Positions 25,494-33,666 of a stretch of 64,000 nucleotides of DNA are shown here, piece after piece (the stretch's first letter is position 1; every line of letters begins with the position of its first letter). The position numbers and the translations under genes are program-made. Source of the stretch: Gammaproteobacteria bacterium (GTDB taxonomy: Bacteria > Pseudomonadota > Gammaproteobacteria > Ga0077536); assembly GCA_021773835.1 (NCBI GenBank), contig JAJFJQ010000073.1, positions 1 to 64,000 of the forward strand, in the 5' to 3' direction. Under the pieces are notes generated by a model, which was not told where the DNA came from, made no database searches, and saw only the letters and a list, made by a program, of their open reading frames with translations.

Positions 25494-25510
25494 GGTATCG
25501 CCTCCGTTCA

Positions 25511-26530
25511 TTAAGCGGCGTGGACGGCCGCGATGAGTTCGTTCCAACGGTTAAAGGTCGAATCGCCCGACATGGCCATGTACAGCGAGACGCGGTCGAG
25601 GACCCCGTCGTAGCGTTCGCGCAGGCGCCTACCAACTTCCGCAGGCGGGCAAATAATCGAGACTGCTTCGATCAATCCGTCCGGTACTATCTTTGCCATT
25701 TCATCGAGCTTACCTTCGCGCATCAACCCGTTGAGCTGCTTGCCAAGGTCGTTGAAGCCATGGTGTCGTAGCAAGGCGCCATAGCTCGGGGTCGAAGCGT
25801 AAAACGATATCTGGCGACGAACGCTCGCTTCCATTGCCGCCGATTCATCCGGCGTATCGCCAGTGATAACAAATACAGGCGCATAAAGTTCTAGATCCGA
25901 GACCGACTTACCCCGGGTCTTCGCGCCTTCATCGAGTGCCGGGCGTACAACCTCATTGAGGTAACTAACCGAATGCATCGGATGTACGTGAAATCCGTCG
26001 GCGACTTCACCCGCAGCACGACACATGCGGGGATTTACCCCGGCAAGATAAATCGGGATGTTGGGATGTTCGATCGGACCGGGGTTGAAGAATGGATTGA
26101 TCATTTTGAACCGATAGAACGGTCCGTCATAGTTCGGCCGTGCGTCGTTTTGAAAGGTGTCCCAGATCGCTCGTACGCAGCGAATGTAATCGGTGACCCT
26201 CGCGGCAGGATGATCGAATGCAGCAGAGAAGCGCCGTTCAATATGTGCGCGAACCTGTGTACCCAATCCCAGTCGAAGGCGACCGTTAGAATATTTCTGT
26301 AGATCCCATGCAGTTTGTGCCATCGAAAATGGGGTGCGCGCAAACGCCACCGCGATATTCGTGCCTATCTCGATACGCTTGGTCGCTGCTGCGGCGAAGG
26401 CTAGGGGAAAAAATGCATCGTTGGTTGCCTCGAAGGTCCACGCGCAGTCATAGCCGGCGGCTTCAAGTTCTTGCGCGCGTGCCGCGACCGCATTGGGTTC
26501 GAGTGCGGGCATGAGGGTATCAATTTTCAT
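25511..26530 (-). CDS. LLM-class (possibly F420-dependent) oxidoreductase
   Basis: 339 residues of the luciferase-like TIM barrel. Typical blocks are AAGYDCAWTFEATNDAFFPL, KRIEIGTNIAVAFARTPFSMA, RLRLGLGTQVRAHIERRF and IPIYLAGVNPRMCRAAGEVADG. It belongs to a subgroup common in mycobacteria and marine proteobacteria and annotated as F420-dependent; cofactor use is inferred. Upstream is a CinA-like gene (75 bp) and downstream the DUF427 gene (17 bp). Confidence 0.82.
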   Translation of the reverse strand: MKIDTLMPALEPNAVAARAQELEAAGYDCAWTFEATNDAFFPLAFAAAATKRIEIGTNIAVAFARTPFSMAQTAWDLQKYSNGRLRLGLGTQVRAHIERRFSAAFDHPAARVTDYIRCVRAIWDTFQNDARPNYDGPFYRFKMINPFFNPGPIEHPNIPIYLAGVNPRMCRAAGEVADGFHVHPMHSVSYLNEVVRPALDEGAKTRGKSVSDLELYAPVFVITGDTPDESAAMEASVRRQISFYASTPSYGALLRHHGFNDLGKQLNGLMREGKLDEMAKIVPDGLIEAVSIICPPAEVGRRLRERYDGVLDRVSLYMAMSGDSTFNRWNELIAAVHAA

Positions 26531-26605
26531 TGGTGGGTCACCATTTTTGCTATAAGGCCGGGGATGTAATGATGCGTAGGGGTTAAACCTGCGCGGTGCC
26601 GATAT

Positions 26606-27085
26606 CTAGTCTATGGCATCGCCTAAGAGTGCGAAGGCGGCTTCTGCAAATTGCCACATATTGGCTTCGCGATCGTCGCTGCCGGTTTCGATCTGCTTGG
26701 TCAATGTTACCGGGCCATCAACCGCGAGGACGCAGATGCCGGGAGGATGACCATAGCGTGAGCCGGTTGGACCGGAGACGCCGATTTCGGCCAAGCCCCA
26801 GGTCGCGTTCAGGTTTTCGCGCATCGAGCGCGCGCATTGCAGGACATAGGCCTCGCTTAACGGCGTCATGTCCTGCAGAACATCATCCGGTATATTGAGC
26901 AATACACGCCGGGCATCCAGCGTGTAGACGACGCTGCCGCCAAGAAAATAGGCCGAGGCACCAGGCACGGCGAGAAGCGAGGCTGCAATTAATCCGCCAC
27001 TGGAAGATTCAGCGATCGCGATTGTCTCCGCTCGCTGTTTCAGTGCGGCGGCGACGTCTGCACTATAGGTCTTGAGATCGTTCAT
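26606..27085 (-). CDS. CinA C-terminal domain nicotinamide-nucleotide amidase
   Basis: 159 residues comprising only the CinA/PncC amidase domain: AIAESSSGGLIAASLLAVPGAS holds the nucleophile-bearing serine cluster, and GLAEIGVSGPTGS the second loop. PncC converts nicotinamide mononucleotide to nicotinate mononucleotide and ammonia in pyridine nucleotide salvage. The SSSGG variant and GPTGS instead of GPGG suggest a divergent member, as often seen in genomes with a second canonical PncC. Confidence 0.75.
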   Translation of the reverse strand: MNDLKTYSADVAAALKQRAETIAIAESSSGGLIAASLLAVPGASAYFLGGSVVYTLDARRVLLNIPDDVLQDMTPLSEAYVLQCARSMRENLNATWGLAEIGVSGPTGSRYGHPPGICVLAVDGPVTLTKQIETGSDDREANMWQFAEAAFALLGDAID

Positions 27086-27227
27086 GGGTGTCTGCTACCG
27101 ATGAGTTCTATGTAGATGATTCAAGGTTAAGTGAAATTGAATTACGAATACAATTCCAAACGCTCGCTATGGTTGCCGCAAAATCGTGTTGAGACGCCGC
27201 GCCGCCAGCAACGGACGGACGTTTCCT

Positions 27228-28226
27228 ATGGGTAGCGCGGCAAACTACTTCGACGCGCATGTTTGCGCACACTACGGTGATTATCGCGATTTATCAGTCA
27301 AGGAGTTGCCGATTATTGAACCTGGGCCAGGCGAAATCCTGGTTCACAACCACGCGTTTGCAGTTGGCTTTCCGGACCTTCTGACGATTCAGGGGAAATA
27401 CCAGCGTAAACCGGCGTTACCGTTTGTACCCGGCAGCGAGTTTAGCGGCGAGGTGGCAGCCGTGGGTGAGGGGGTGGACCGGTTTGGTATCGGCGATCCT
27501 ATTATCGGTACGGTGTTGATCGGTGCCTTCGCCAAGATGGTCATAGCGCCAGCGGAGAACTGTTTGCCACTACCTCAACCCTTCGATTTTGTGACTGGCG
27601 CGGCATTTCAAACGGCGTATAGAACTGCCTATGTGGCATTGGTTGAGCGCGGTCACTTACAAGCGGGCGAGACTTTGCTCGTGCATGGCGCAACCGGTGG
27701 CGTTGGTCTGGCCGCGGTCGAAATGGGAAAGATGCTCGGTGCGCACGTCATTGCAACGGGGTCGAGCGCAGAAAAACTGAAACAAGCGAGTGCGAGCGGC
27801 GCGGATCATACGATTATTCTATCGACCGCGACATTTCGCGACGAGGTCAAGGCGTTGACCGGCGGGGCCGGTGCCAATGTGATCTTCGATCCGGTTGGAG
27901 GCGATGTGTTCGACGAATCGCTGCATTGCATCGCACCGTTTGGCCGGATCTTGGTAATTGGATTCGCGAGTGGCCGGATCCCCGATGCACCGGTCAACTA
28001 TCCATTGATAAAGCAGATGTCTATTGTCGGCGTACGCGCCGGTGAATTTGGCCGGCTCGACCCGAGCGGCGGTCGCCGGGTAAATGCCGCTCTACTGGAG
28101 ATGGCTAATGCCCGCAAACTGCATCCGCATGTTCACAAACGGATGCCTTTCGATAGCATCGAAGGCGCTTTCGATGAGATCGTGAGGCGCACCGTGGTTG
28201 GTCGAATCGTCGTGGTCACGGGGTAA
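27228..28226 (+). CDS. NADPH:quinone oxidoreductase-like zinc-independent dehydrogenase
   Basis: 332 residues of the medium-chain dehydrogenase/reductase family: FPDLLTIQGKYQRKPALPFV and PGSEFSGEVAAVGEGV in the GroES-like domain, then the NAD(P) site VHGATGGVGLAAVEMGK and FDPVGGDVFDESL. The cysteines of zinc-dependent members are absent, so it is a QOR-type enzyme. The start is uncertain: ATG at 27228 is used, a GTG at 27186 is in frame, and neither has a good ribosome site. It is divergent from the CinA-like gene. Confidence 0.82.
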   Translation: MGSAANYFDAHVCAHYGDYRDLSVKELPIIEPGPGEILVHNHAFAVGFPDLLTIQGKYQRKPALPFVPGSEFSGEVAAVGEGVDRFGIGDPIIGTVLIGAFAKMVIAPAENCLPLPQPFDFVTGAAFQTAYRTAYVALVERGHLQAGETLLVHGATGGVGLAAVEMGKMLGAHVIATGSSAEKLKQASASGADHTIILSTATFRDEVKALTGGAGANVIFDPVGGDVFDESLHCIAPFGRILVIGFASGRIPDAPVNYPLIKQMSIVGVRAGEFGRLDPSGGRRVNAALLEMANARKLHPHVHKRMPFDSIEGAFDEIVRRTVVGRIVVVTG

Positions 28227-28414
28227 CGATGGGCTAGTAGCTAATGGGCTTTGCTCGGTCCTCTCGCGCTTCGCTAGGCTATTCTGAAAAACTTTAGTGG
28301 TTGTATCAGCCGTCTATAGTGAATTGTTAACAATGTCTTCTTTTGGGAAATATTACCGACGCATGTCTGAATTATGACCTTTAATGTGTTCATGCCCGAC
28401 AGGATGCATGGACC

Positions 28415-29005
28415 ATGGAATCGCTGTATTTAGCCTATAACGATGAGTGCGATAGCGCGCGAGTCAACACAATCCGCAAGCAACTACTTGGGACCGGACG
28501 GTTCCTGGCCGAAGGTTATATGCCATTTACCACATGGTCGAAGACCAAGCTCGGTTGCTCTACCGACGAGATAAAGCGCAACATCGAAGAAGGCTTAGGG
28601 CGATCGGCTGCAACCCTAGTATTAATCGGACCCGATGCAGCGACGAATCCCTGGATCCGTTATGCGATCGAGCTGACCTACACCATGAAAAAGCCGATGA
28701 TCGCGCTATACATCAACGAGATAGCAGACGAGCGCGGCGACAAATCGCATGCGGATTTGAATCCACTTGAACGCTTCGCGGTCATGGAGCGAGGCAAAAA
28801 GATATATCTCAGCGATCGTTATGCGACGCACACCTGGTCCGATATTGAAGACGGCGAATTTGACCAGTGGCTGGACGAGGCGAAGAATTCGCTAAAAGCA
28901 CGCTCGCGTATGCCGACAAAAAAGATCGTCGAAGCGGCAGTGGCAATGGCGGCGACTGGCGGTCATTCATCAACCAACCAGGACCTCGATACCGCGAACC
29001 TTTAG
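28415..29005 (+). CDS. Lone TIR-like (DUF1863/ThsB-like) domain protein
   Basis: 196 residues. The central part matches the TIR-like fold of the DUF1863/ThsB group: STDEIKRNIEEGL, SAATLVLIGPDAATNPWIR near residues 68-82, and KKPMIALYIN. In most TIR enzymes a Glu follows the Trp by four residues; here that position is Ala and the Glu comes two residues later (WIRYAIE), so NAD-cleaving activity is doubtful. The C-terminal 45 residues are basic and low in structure. No ThsA, phage-defence partner or nuclease is adjacent. AGGA lies ten bases before the ATG. It converges on the PHP gene. Confidence 0.7.
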   Translation: MESLYLAYNDECDSARVNTIRKQLLGTGRFLAEGYMPFTTWSKTKLGCSTDEIKRNIEEGLGRSAATLVLIGPDAATNPWIRYAIELTYTMKKPMIALYINEIADERGDKSHADLNPLERFAVMERGKKIYLSDRYATHTWSDIEDGEFDQWLDEAKNSLKARSRMPTKKIVEAAVAMAATGGHSSTNQDLDTANL

Positions 29006-29027
29006 GAACGTGCCCCAGTTCGGGCGC

Positions 29028-29852
29028 CTACCAACATTCCCATACCGGTCGGCATGCTTTCGGCAAGCCCAGATGCATACCAAGTCGGGCCCACGGTTGC
29101 CCCAATTGATGGAAGTCCGAACCCACTGAGGCGTACAGACCAAGGTTTTCGGCAGTTGTCGCGAGCGATTCGGTCAACATTGGATCCTGCTGTCCGGAGA
29201 TGAGCTCGAGCCCCTGTCCGCCGCTACGTTGAAAGTCCTTGATCAAGGCATTTCTTTTACTGCGGGTTAATCCGTACTTCCCCGGATGCGCTAGAACCGG
29301 GGTGCCGCCACTGTCGCGGATCCATTCGATGATCTGATCAAAGGAAGCCCAATGCTGTTTGACATCGCCGGCTTTGCCTGCACCGAGGTATTTCCTGAAC
29401 GCTTCGGCCAGCGTCTTGACGACGCCGCGCTCGACGAGGTGTTGAGCAAAATGGGGTCGGCCAATCGCACCCCATTTTGCGATTGCCGCGGCGCCGGCCA
29501 AAGTATCGGCGATTCCAGCACGGTCTAAGCGTTCGGCGATCCGCGCGGCGCGTTGTTTCCGCGCATCGATTTGGAACACGGTTGATGTTCGTATTGCATC
29601 GCTTGATAGGTCGACGTTGAGGCCGAGTATATGAACTCCGGTGCGTTGCCATTCGGTCGAGAATTCAACGCCTGGAATAACCGTCAGCGCTTTAGTCGTT
29701 GGAACCAGCTCAATATCGCGATAAGCGGCAATGGTGTCATGGTCGGTGATCGACAACAGCTCAATACCTGCTGCTGCTGCGTGTTGTAGCAACTCAACGG
29801 GTGGCAATGTCCCATCGGACCGGTTTGTATGGGTATGTAAGTCGACAATCAT
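29028..29852 (-). CDS. PHP-domain phosphoesterase, RNase AM (YciV/TrpH) type
   Basis: 274 residues. The PHP metal ligands are present: DLHTHTNRSDG at the start, ITDHDT near residue 36, IPGVEFS near 60, GRPHFA near 130, AHPGKYG near 190 and GSDFHQ near 245. E. coli RNase AM (YciV) is a 5'-3' exonuclease that matures rRNA 5' ends; this homologue has a similar length. A perfect 12-bp inverted repeat lies inside the coding region around the GRPHFA codons. It is divergent from SelO. Confidence 0.82.
   Translation of the reverse strand: MIVDLHTHTNRSDGTLPPVELLQHAAAAGIELLSITDHDTIAAYRDIELVPTTKALTVIPGVEFSTEWQRTGVHILGLNVDLSSDAIRTSTVFQIDARKQRAARIAERLDRAGIADTLAGAAAIAKWGAIGRPHFAQHLVERGVVKTLAEAFRKYLGAGKAGDVKQHWASFDQIIEWIRDSGGTPVLAHPGKYGLTRSKRNALIKDFQRSGGQGLELISGQQDPMLTESLATTAENLGLYASVGSDFHQLGQPWARLGMHLGLPKACRPVWECW
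29446..29480. repeat. Perfect inverted repeat inside the PHP gene
   Basis: Arms GCAAAATGGGGT (29446-29457) and ACCCCATTTTGC (29469-29480) are perfectly complementary around an 11-base loop. The location is inside the open reading frame at the conserved GRPHFA region. It may be chance, a gene-internal structure, or a remnant resembling the GGGGTCGG repeat ends elsewhere in the window. Confidence 0.6.
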
Positions 29853-30020
29853 GAAATTCCGCTAAGCATTCTCAATGGATACCGTAGGACGGGCATGCAG
29901 AATGCTCGAAAACTTCGGTACAAGCAAAGATTGTCACTACCACTGCCAGACAAACCTAGATTGATTGAAGCTGCTAAGATCGAACCACTGATATACGGCA
30001 AGTACCGTCTAGGAGTTTTG

Positions 30021-31628
30021 ATGGACGCACAACTTGGAGTTAGCGGGCTCCACAGCTTGAATTTTGACAACCGTTTTGTCGGCTCCTTGCCGGGTGATCC
30101 CGAGACAGACAATCATCGCCGACAGGTTAACGCAGCCTGTTACTCGCGTGTGATGCCACAGCCTGTCGCGAAACCCGAGCTGGTCGCCTATGCCCGTGAG
30201 GTCGCTGAATTGTTGGATTTGAGTCCCGCGGATTGCACGACCTCGGATTTTGCCGCGATCCTTGCCGGCAACCATATCATTGAAGGCATGGAGCCCTATG
30301 CGACGTGTTACGGCGGGCACCAATTCGGTAACTGGGCCGGTCAGCTGGGTGACGGACGCGCAATTAATCTAGGTGAGATCGTCAATCGGGTCGGTCAACG
30401 CTGGGCACTACAACTTAAAGGTGCCGGCCCAACGCCGTACTCACGCACGGCCGACGGATTAGCCGTATTACGCTCGTCAATCCGCGAGTTTCTATGTAGT
30501 GAAGCGATGCATCACCTTGGCGTGCCCACAACGCGTGCTTTAAGTCTCGTTCGAACCGGTGAGGACGTCGTTAGAGATATGTTCTACGACGGCCGCCCGA
30601 AAGCTGAGCCGGGCGCAGTGGTGTGCCGCGTCGCGCCGTCGTTTACCCGCTTTGGTAACTTTCAGTTGTTTGCCTCACGGGGTGAGATTGACGTGTTACG
30701 CCAATTGGTCGACTACACCATCGAAACTGACTTCCCGGACATTGGCGCGCCATCGAAGGAAAACTACGTTGCATGGTTGGCAGAGGTCTGTCGCCGTACC
30801 GCGATCATGATCATCGATTGGATGCGGGTCGGCTTCGTGCACGGGGTGATGAATACCGACAACATGTCGATCTTGGGTCTTACGATTGATTATGGTCCGT
30901 ACGGTTGGCTTGAAAACTACGATCCCGATTGGACGCCCAACACAACCGATGCCGGTGGGAAGCGCTATCGCTTTGGGCACCAACCACAAATAGCATTGTG
31001 GAACCTAGTGCAACTCGCCAATGCGATTTATCCGTTGGTTGAAGAGGCCGAACCCTTAGAGCAGGCCTTGGGGGAATATGCGCGTAGCTTTGAGCAAGGC
31101 TGGCAAGAAATGATGAGGCGCAAACTGGGACTCGATTCTATTGACGGTGCGGCGGATATGTCGTTGATCACCGAATTGCTCGAAGTGTTACCGCTGGTCG
31201 AGACCGACATGACAATCTTTTATCGACGCTTGGCGGAACTCAGGACCGATCGCGACCTCGATGAGGCCGAATGCTTAGCACTACTGGCCGATGCCTACTA
31301 CGTACCAGAGCAACTTAACGCTGGGTATACGACTAGACTCCATGTTTGGATTCAATCCTATGTGACGTGCTTGCGTGGGGGAGCTGTTCCAGACGACGAA
31401 CGCAAGGCCCGGATGAATACCGTTAATCCAAAATACGTCTTGCGAAATTACCTTGCACAGCTTGCCATCGATGAGGCTGAGACTGGGGATTATAAAATGG
31501 TAAATGAGTTGTTGCAGGTGCTGCGCACGCCTTATGCGGAGCAAACGAAATACGATCAGTACGCGGCCAAGCGACCGGACTGGGCCCGCGAGCGCGCTGG
31601 CTGTTCAATGCTGTCGTGCAGCTCATAA
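30021..31628 (+). CDS. selO: Protein adenylyltransferase SelO
   Basis: 535 residues of the SelO/YdiU pseudokinase family, which transfers AMP from ATP to Ser/Thr/Tyr of target proteins. Visible motifs: NFDNRFVGSLPGDPE near the start, QLKGAGPTPYSR (about 130, ATP-binding Lys), HGVMNTDNMSI (about 273) and DYGPYGWLENYDP (about 290, metal Asp). The protein ends GCSMLSCSS, with the conserved C-terminal cysteine where eukaryotic forms carry selenocysteine. The start at 30021 is set by AGGAG six bases upstream; the frame extends back to 29895. Confidence 0.9.
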   Translation: MDAQLGVSGLHSLNFDNRFVGSLPGDPETDNHRRQVNAACYSRVMPQPVAKPELVAYAREVAELLDLSPADCTTSDFAAILAGNHIIEGMEPYATCYGGHQFGNWAGQLGDGRAINLGEIVNRVGQRWALQLKGAGPTPYSRTADGLAVLRSSIREFLCSEAMHHLGVPTTRALSLVRTGEDVVRDMFYDGRPKAEPGAVVCRVAPSFTRFGNFQLFASRGEIDVLRQLVDYTIETDFPDIGAPSKENYVAWLAEVCRRTAIMIIDWMRVGFVHGVMNTDNMSILGLTIDYGPYGWLENYDPDWTPNTTDAGGKRYRFGHQPQIALWNLVQLANAIYPLVEEAEPLEQALGEYARSFEQGWQEMMRRKLGLDSIDGAADMSLITELLEVLPLVETDMTIFYRRLAELRTDRDLDEAECLALLADAYYVPEQLNAGYTTRLHVWIQSYVTCLRGGAVPDDERKARMNTVNPKYVLRNYLAQLAIDEAETGDYKMVNELLQVLRTPYAEQTKYDQYAAKRPDWARERAGCSMLSCSS

Positions 31629-31681
31629 CTTGAATCAGCATCGCAACTTCAATTGCGACAGAATCACACAGGAGAATAAAC

Positions 31682-32077
31682 ATGGGGATGCAGCCGGGGA
31701 AGAATTGTGTCGACATCGGTATCGTCGTTAAAGACATCGAGAAGAGTTTGGCGTTTTACCAGGGGTTGCTTGGCCTTGAGAAGATCGGCGAGACGCCGCT
31801 GTGGTTTGGGACCATGCACCGCATGGGCTTTGGCGATAGCTTCGTTAAGATCATCGATGCGAATGAGCCACCGCCGGCCGGCACACAAGGATTAGACAAA
31901 GCGCTGGGGTTTCGCTACCTCACCTTTCAAATAACGAATATCGATGAGATGTGCACCGATTGTGAAAAGGCCGGGATCCCATTTGATCTCACCAAACGCG
32001 AACTGATGCCAGGGGTCACGATCGCGATGGTACAAGACCCTGACGGCAACGTCGTGGAGTTTGTTCAGCGCGCCTAG
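31682..32077 (+). CDS. VOC-family (glyoxalase/dioxygenase superfamily) protein
   Basis: 131 residues forming one VOC module of two beta-alpha-beta-beta-beta units: CVDIGIVVKDIEKSLAFYQ at the start and VTIAMVQDPDGNVVEFVQ at the end. The PDGNVVEF motif carries the C-terminal metal-binding Glu. Substrate unknown. A strong AGGAG precedes the ATG by 7 bases. It follows selO by 53 bp on the same strand. Confidence 0.82.
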   Translation: MGMQPGKNCVDIGIVVKDIEKSLAFYQGLLGLEKIGETPLWFGTMHRMGFGDSFVKIIDANEPPPAGTQGLDKALGFRYLTFQITNIDEMCTDCEKAGIPFDLTKRELMPGVTIAMVQDPDGNVVEFVQRA

Positions 32078-32339
32078 CGGTTATTTGGAATCAATTAGTA
32101 GCAGCGTTGAGGTTTTAGTTTCATTGTAAAACTGATGCTCGACCCTTTGATTTCGAATCTTAGTTCCGATCGCATAAGACAACTACACCGTGCTGCTCTG
32201 GGCTCAATGGGCGGACGTTTGGTTCTGTAATACCGTTTGACGCCATCGGCCATAAACTGTCAGCCGAGACGTAAAATGGCATTCGCTACGAGAGCGGTAT
32301 TCAGAGAAATAAGTGCGTCCTCTTTACACCTCATTACAC

Positions 32340-32367
32340 GGTGACGACTTTTAATCCCGCCGTCACC
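32340..32367. terminator. Hairpin at the methyltransferase stop codon
   Basis: Arms GGTGACG (32340-32346) and CGTCACC (32361-32367) enclose a T-rich loop, TTTTAATCCCGC overall resembling the right arm of the perfect hairpin at 33593-33655. It overlaps the stop codon of the minus-strand methyltransferase gene. The preceding 260 bp back to the VOC gene contain nothing else recognisable. Confidence 0.45.
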
Positions 32368-33265
32368 CGTGCTCTTGTTCTCTGATAAGAGTTTTGCGAA
32401 AAACATATTCGTTACAAGCAATACTTCCTGCGCAGGTCTTCAATTTTTGTAACTCAAAGCCTCGAGACAAATAGAAATCGATCACTTCTTCAGGTTTGGC
32501 AACCTCAAAGGGATAACCACCTACCCAATCAAGCAAATCACGCCAGTAACTCATCCCCCGAGTGCTACTCTCGGCATAGTCTCGAATGTTGGCAAAATAA
32601 AGCCCAGGTCTGCCACTGAGACACGAGAGCAAGAGAAACTTCAGCTCCCGGGGGGCCATGATCAGCACCGCATATGGTATTTTCAATACGTCCGGTAGCT
32701 TGTTGTACAGCCGCTTCATTACGCGCCAACGATTGCTCATACCGCCTTGATCATTATAGATCGCAATGTACAGCGTACCGCCCTCAGCTACGGCTTCCAC
32801 CACATTGTCCAGCGCCTGCCACATCGCACCAGTGTGGTGTAGAACCCCCCAGGAATAGACGACATCGTAACGCCCAAGAGTTGAAAGATAGGTCGTATCG
32901 AGCACCGATCCCGTATCGACCTGCCAACCAGTTTTCGCCACATCATCTGCTGCAGAAGGCTTTTGGTAACGGTCTCGCAAAGTCTTAGTGCAGACGACAG
33001 ATTCGGGGTCAAAATCGAAGGAGCGGACTTCTGCACCAAGCCGATATGCCGCCAAGCTCATAATGCCACTACCTGATCCAGCATCGAGAAATCGAATTCC
33101 GTCTAAGCTGGACCGATTTAACATGCTCGTTAGAGAGCGTTCTGCCAGAACAACGCGCGCCTCATTTAAGCACCTTAAGAACTCGGCCCAATTCTTACCG
33201 AACGCAAACCGCTCTCCTGCATTGAGTTCTTGTTGGTGTTGCGTGGTTGCAGCCGGTTCAGACAT
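32363..33265 (-). CDS. Class I SAM-dependent methyltransferase
   Basis: 300 residues. The Rossmann SAM site reads FLDAGSGSGIMSLAAYRLGA (about 59-78), followed by VRSFDFDPESV (acidic ribose ligand) and YDVVYSWGVLHHTG. A C-terminal extension with RELKFLLLSCLSGRPGLYF and a SYWRDLLDWVGGYPFE segment is seen in methyltransferases found in cell-surface polysaccharide loci, but no such locus is present, so the substrate is open. Its 3' end overlaps a hairpin. Confidence 0.8.
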   Translation of the reverse strand: MSEPAATTQHQQELNAGERFAFGKNWAEFLRCLNEARVVLAERSLTSMLNRSSLDGIRFLDAGSGSGIMSLAAYRLGAEVRSFDFDPESVVCTKTLRDRYQKPSAADDVAKTGWQVDTGSVLDTTYLSTLGRYDVVYSWGVLHHTGAMWQALDNVVEAVAEGGTLYIAIYNDQGGMSNRWRVMKRLYNKLPDVLKIPYAVLIMAPRELKFLLLSCLSGRPGLYFANIRDYAESSTRGMSYWRDLLDWVGGYPFEVAKPEEVIDFYLSRGFELQKLKTCAGSIACNEYVFRKTLIREQEHG

Positions 33266-33592
33266 TAACTACTGCTGTCATGGGACAAGGTCTGAAACCT
33301 TATGATTCGTCCGTGGCATGGGATAGTCCGCGTTTAGCCATCTCTACGGCTTCAAACATAGCGCGACATTTGTTCATTGTTTCTTCCCACGGTAGTTTGC
33401 GGCACAGGATCGGTTACGATACCGCATTCGGCTTGGATAAAGAGTTTATTGTCTTTAAAATGAGCAGTGCGGATGGCATTCGCCGTATCCGTATTCCCGT
33501 CCCTACAAATATAACCTACCGCCCGGCCTTAGACGCCGCGGTTGACCGGTTCGAGCCCGTTGATGGTTTGCATCGCGTGGATTTCGGCCGAG
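33266..33592. other. Intergenic region beside a long hairpin repeat
   Basis: About 330 bp between the methyltransferase start and the hairpin. A 166-codon plus-strand frame (33247-33747) crosses the methyltransferase start, this region and the hairpin; I do not accept it as a gene. The segment may be the body of a small repeat element ending at 33655, but no second end is found on its left. Confidence 0.45.
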
Positions 33593-33655
33593 AAAATGTG
33601 ACGGAGGGATTAAAATTCAACCAATGGCGATTTTTTAATCCCTCCGTCACATTTT
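33593..33655. repeat. 63-bp perfect hairpin with GTGACGGAGGGATTAAAA arm
   Basis: Two 23-bp arms are perfectly complementary (33593-33615 and 33633-33655) around a 17-base loop. The arm core is ATGTGACGGAGGGATTAAAA. It lies 11 bp beyond the stop codon of the crotonase-family gene and would form a strong bidirectional terminator. The arm resembles the ends of small mobile repeats rather than ordinary terminators, in line with the degenerate relative at 32340-32367. Confidence 0.75.
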
Positions 33656-33666
33656 CCTTTTGTACC

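Noticed and set aside
28415-29005. Thoeris defence system
   Set aside because: No ThsA or other effector gene is adjacent; only the TIR-like protein is present.
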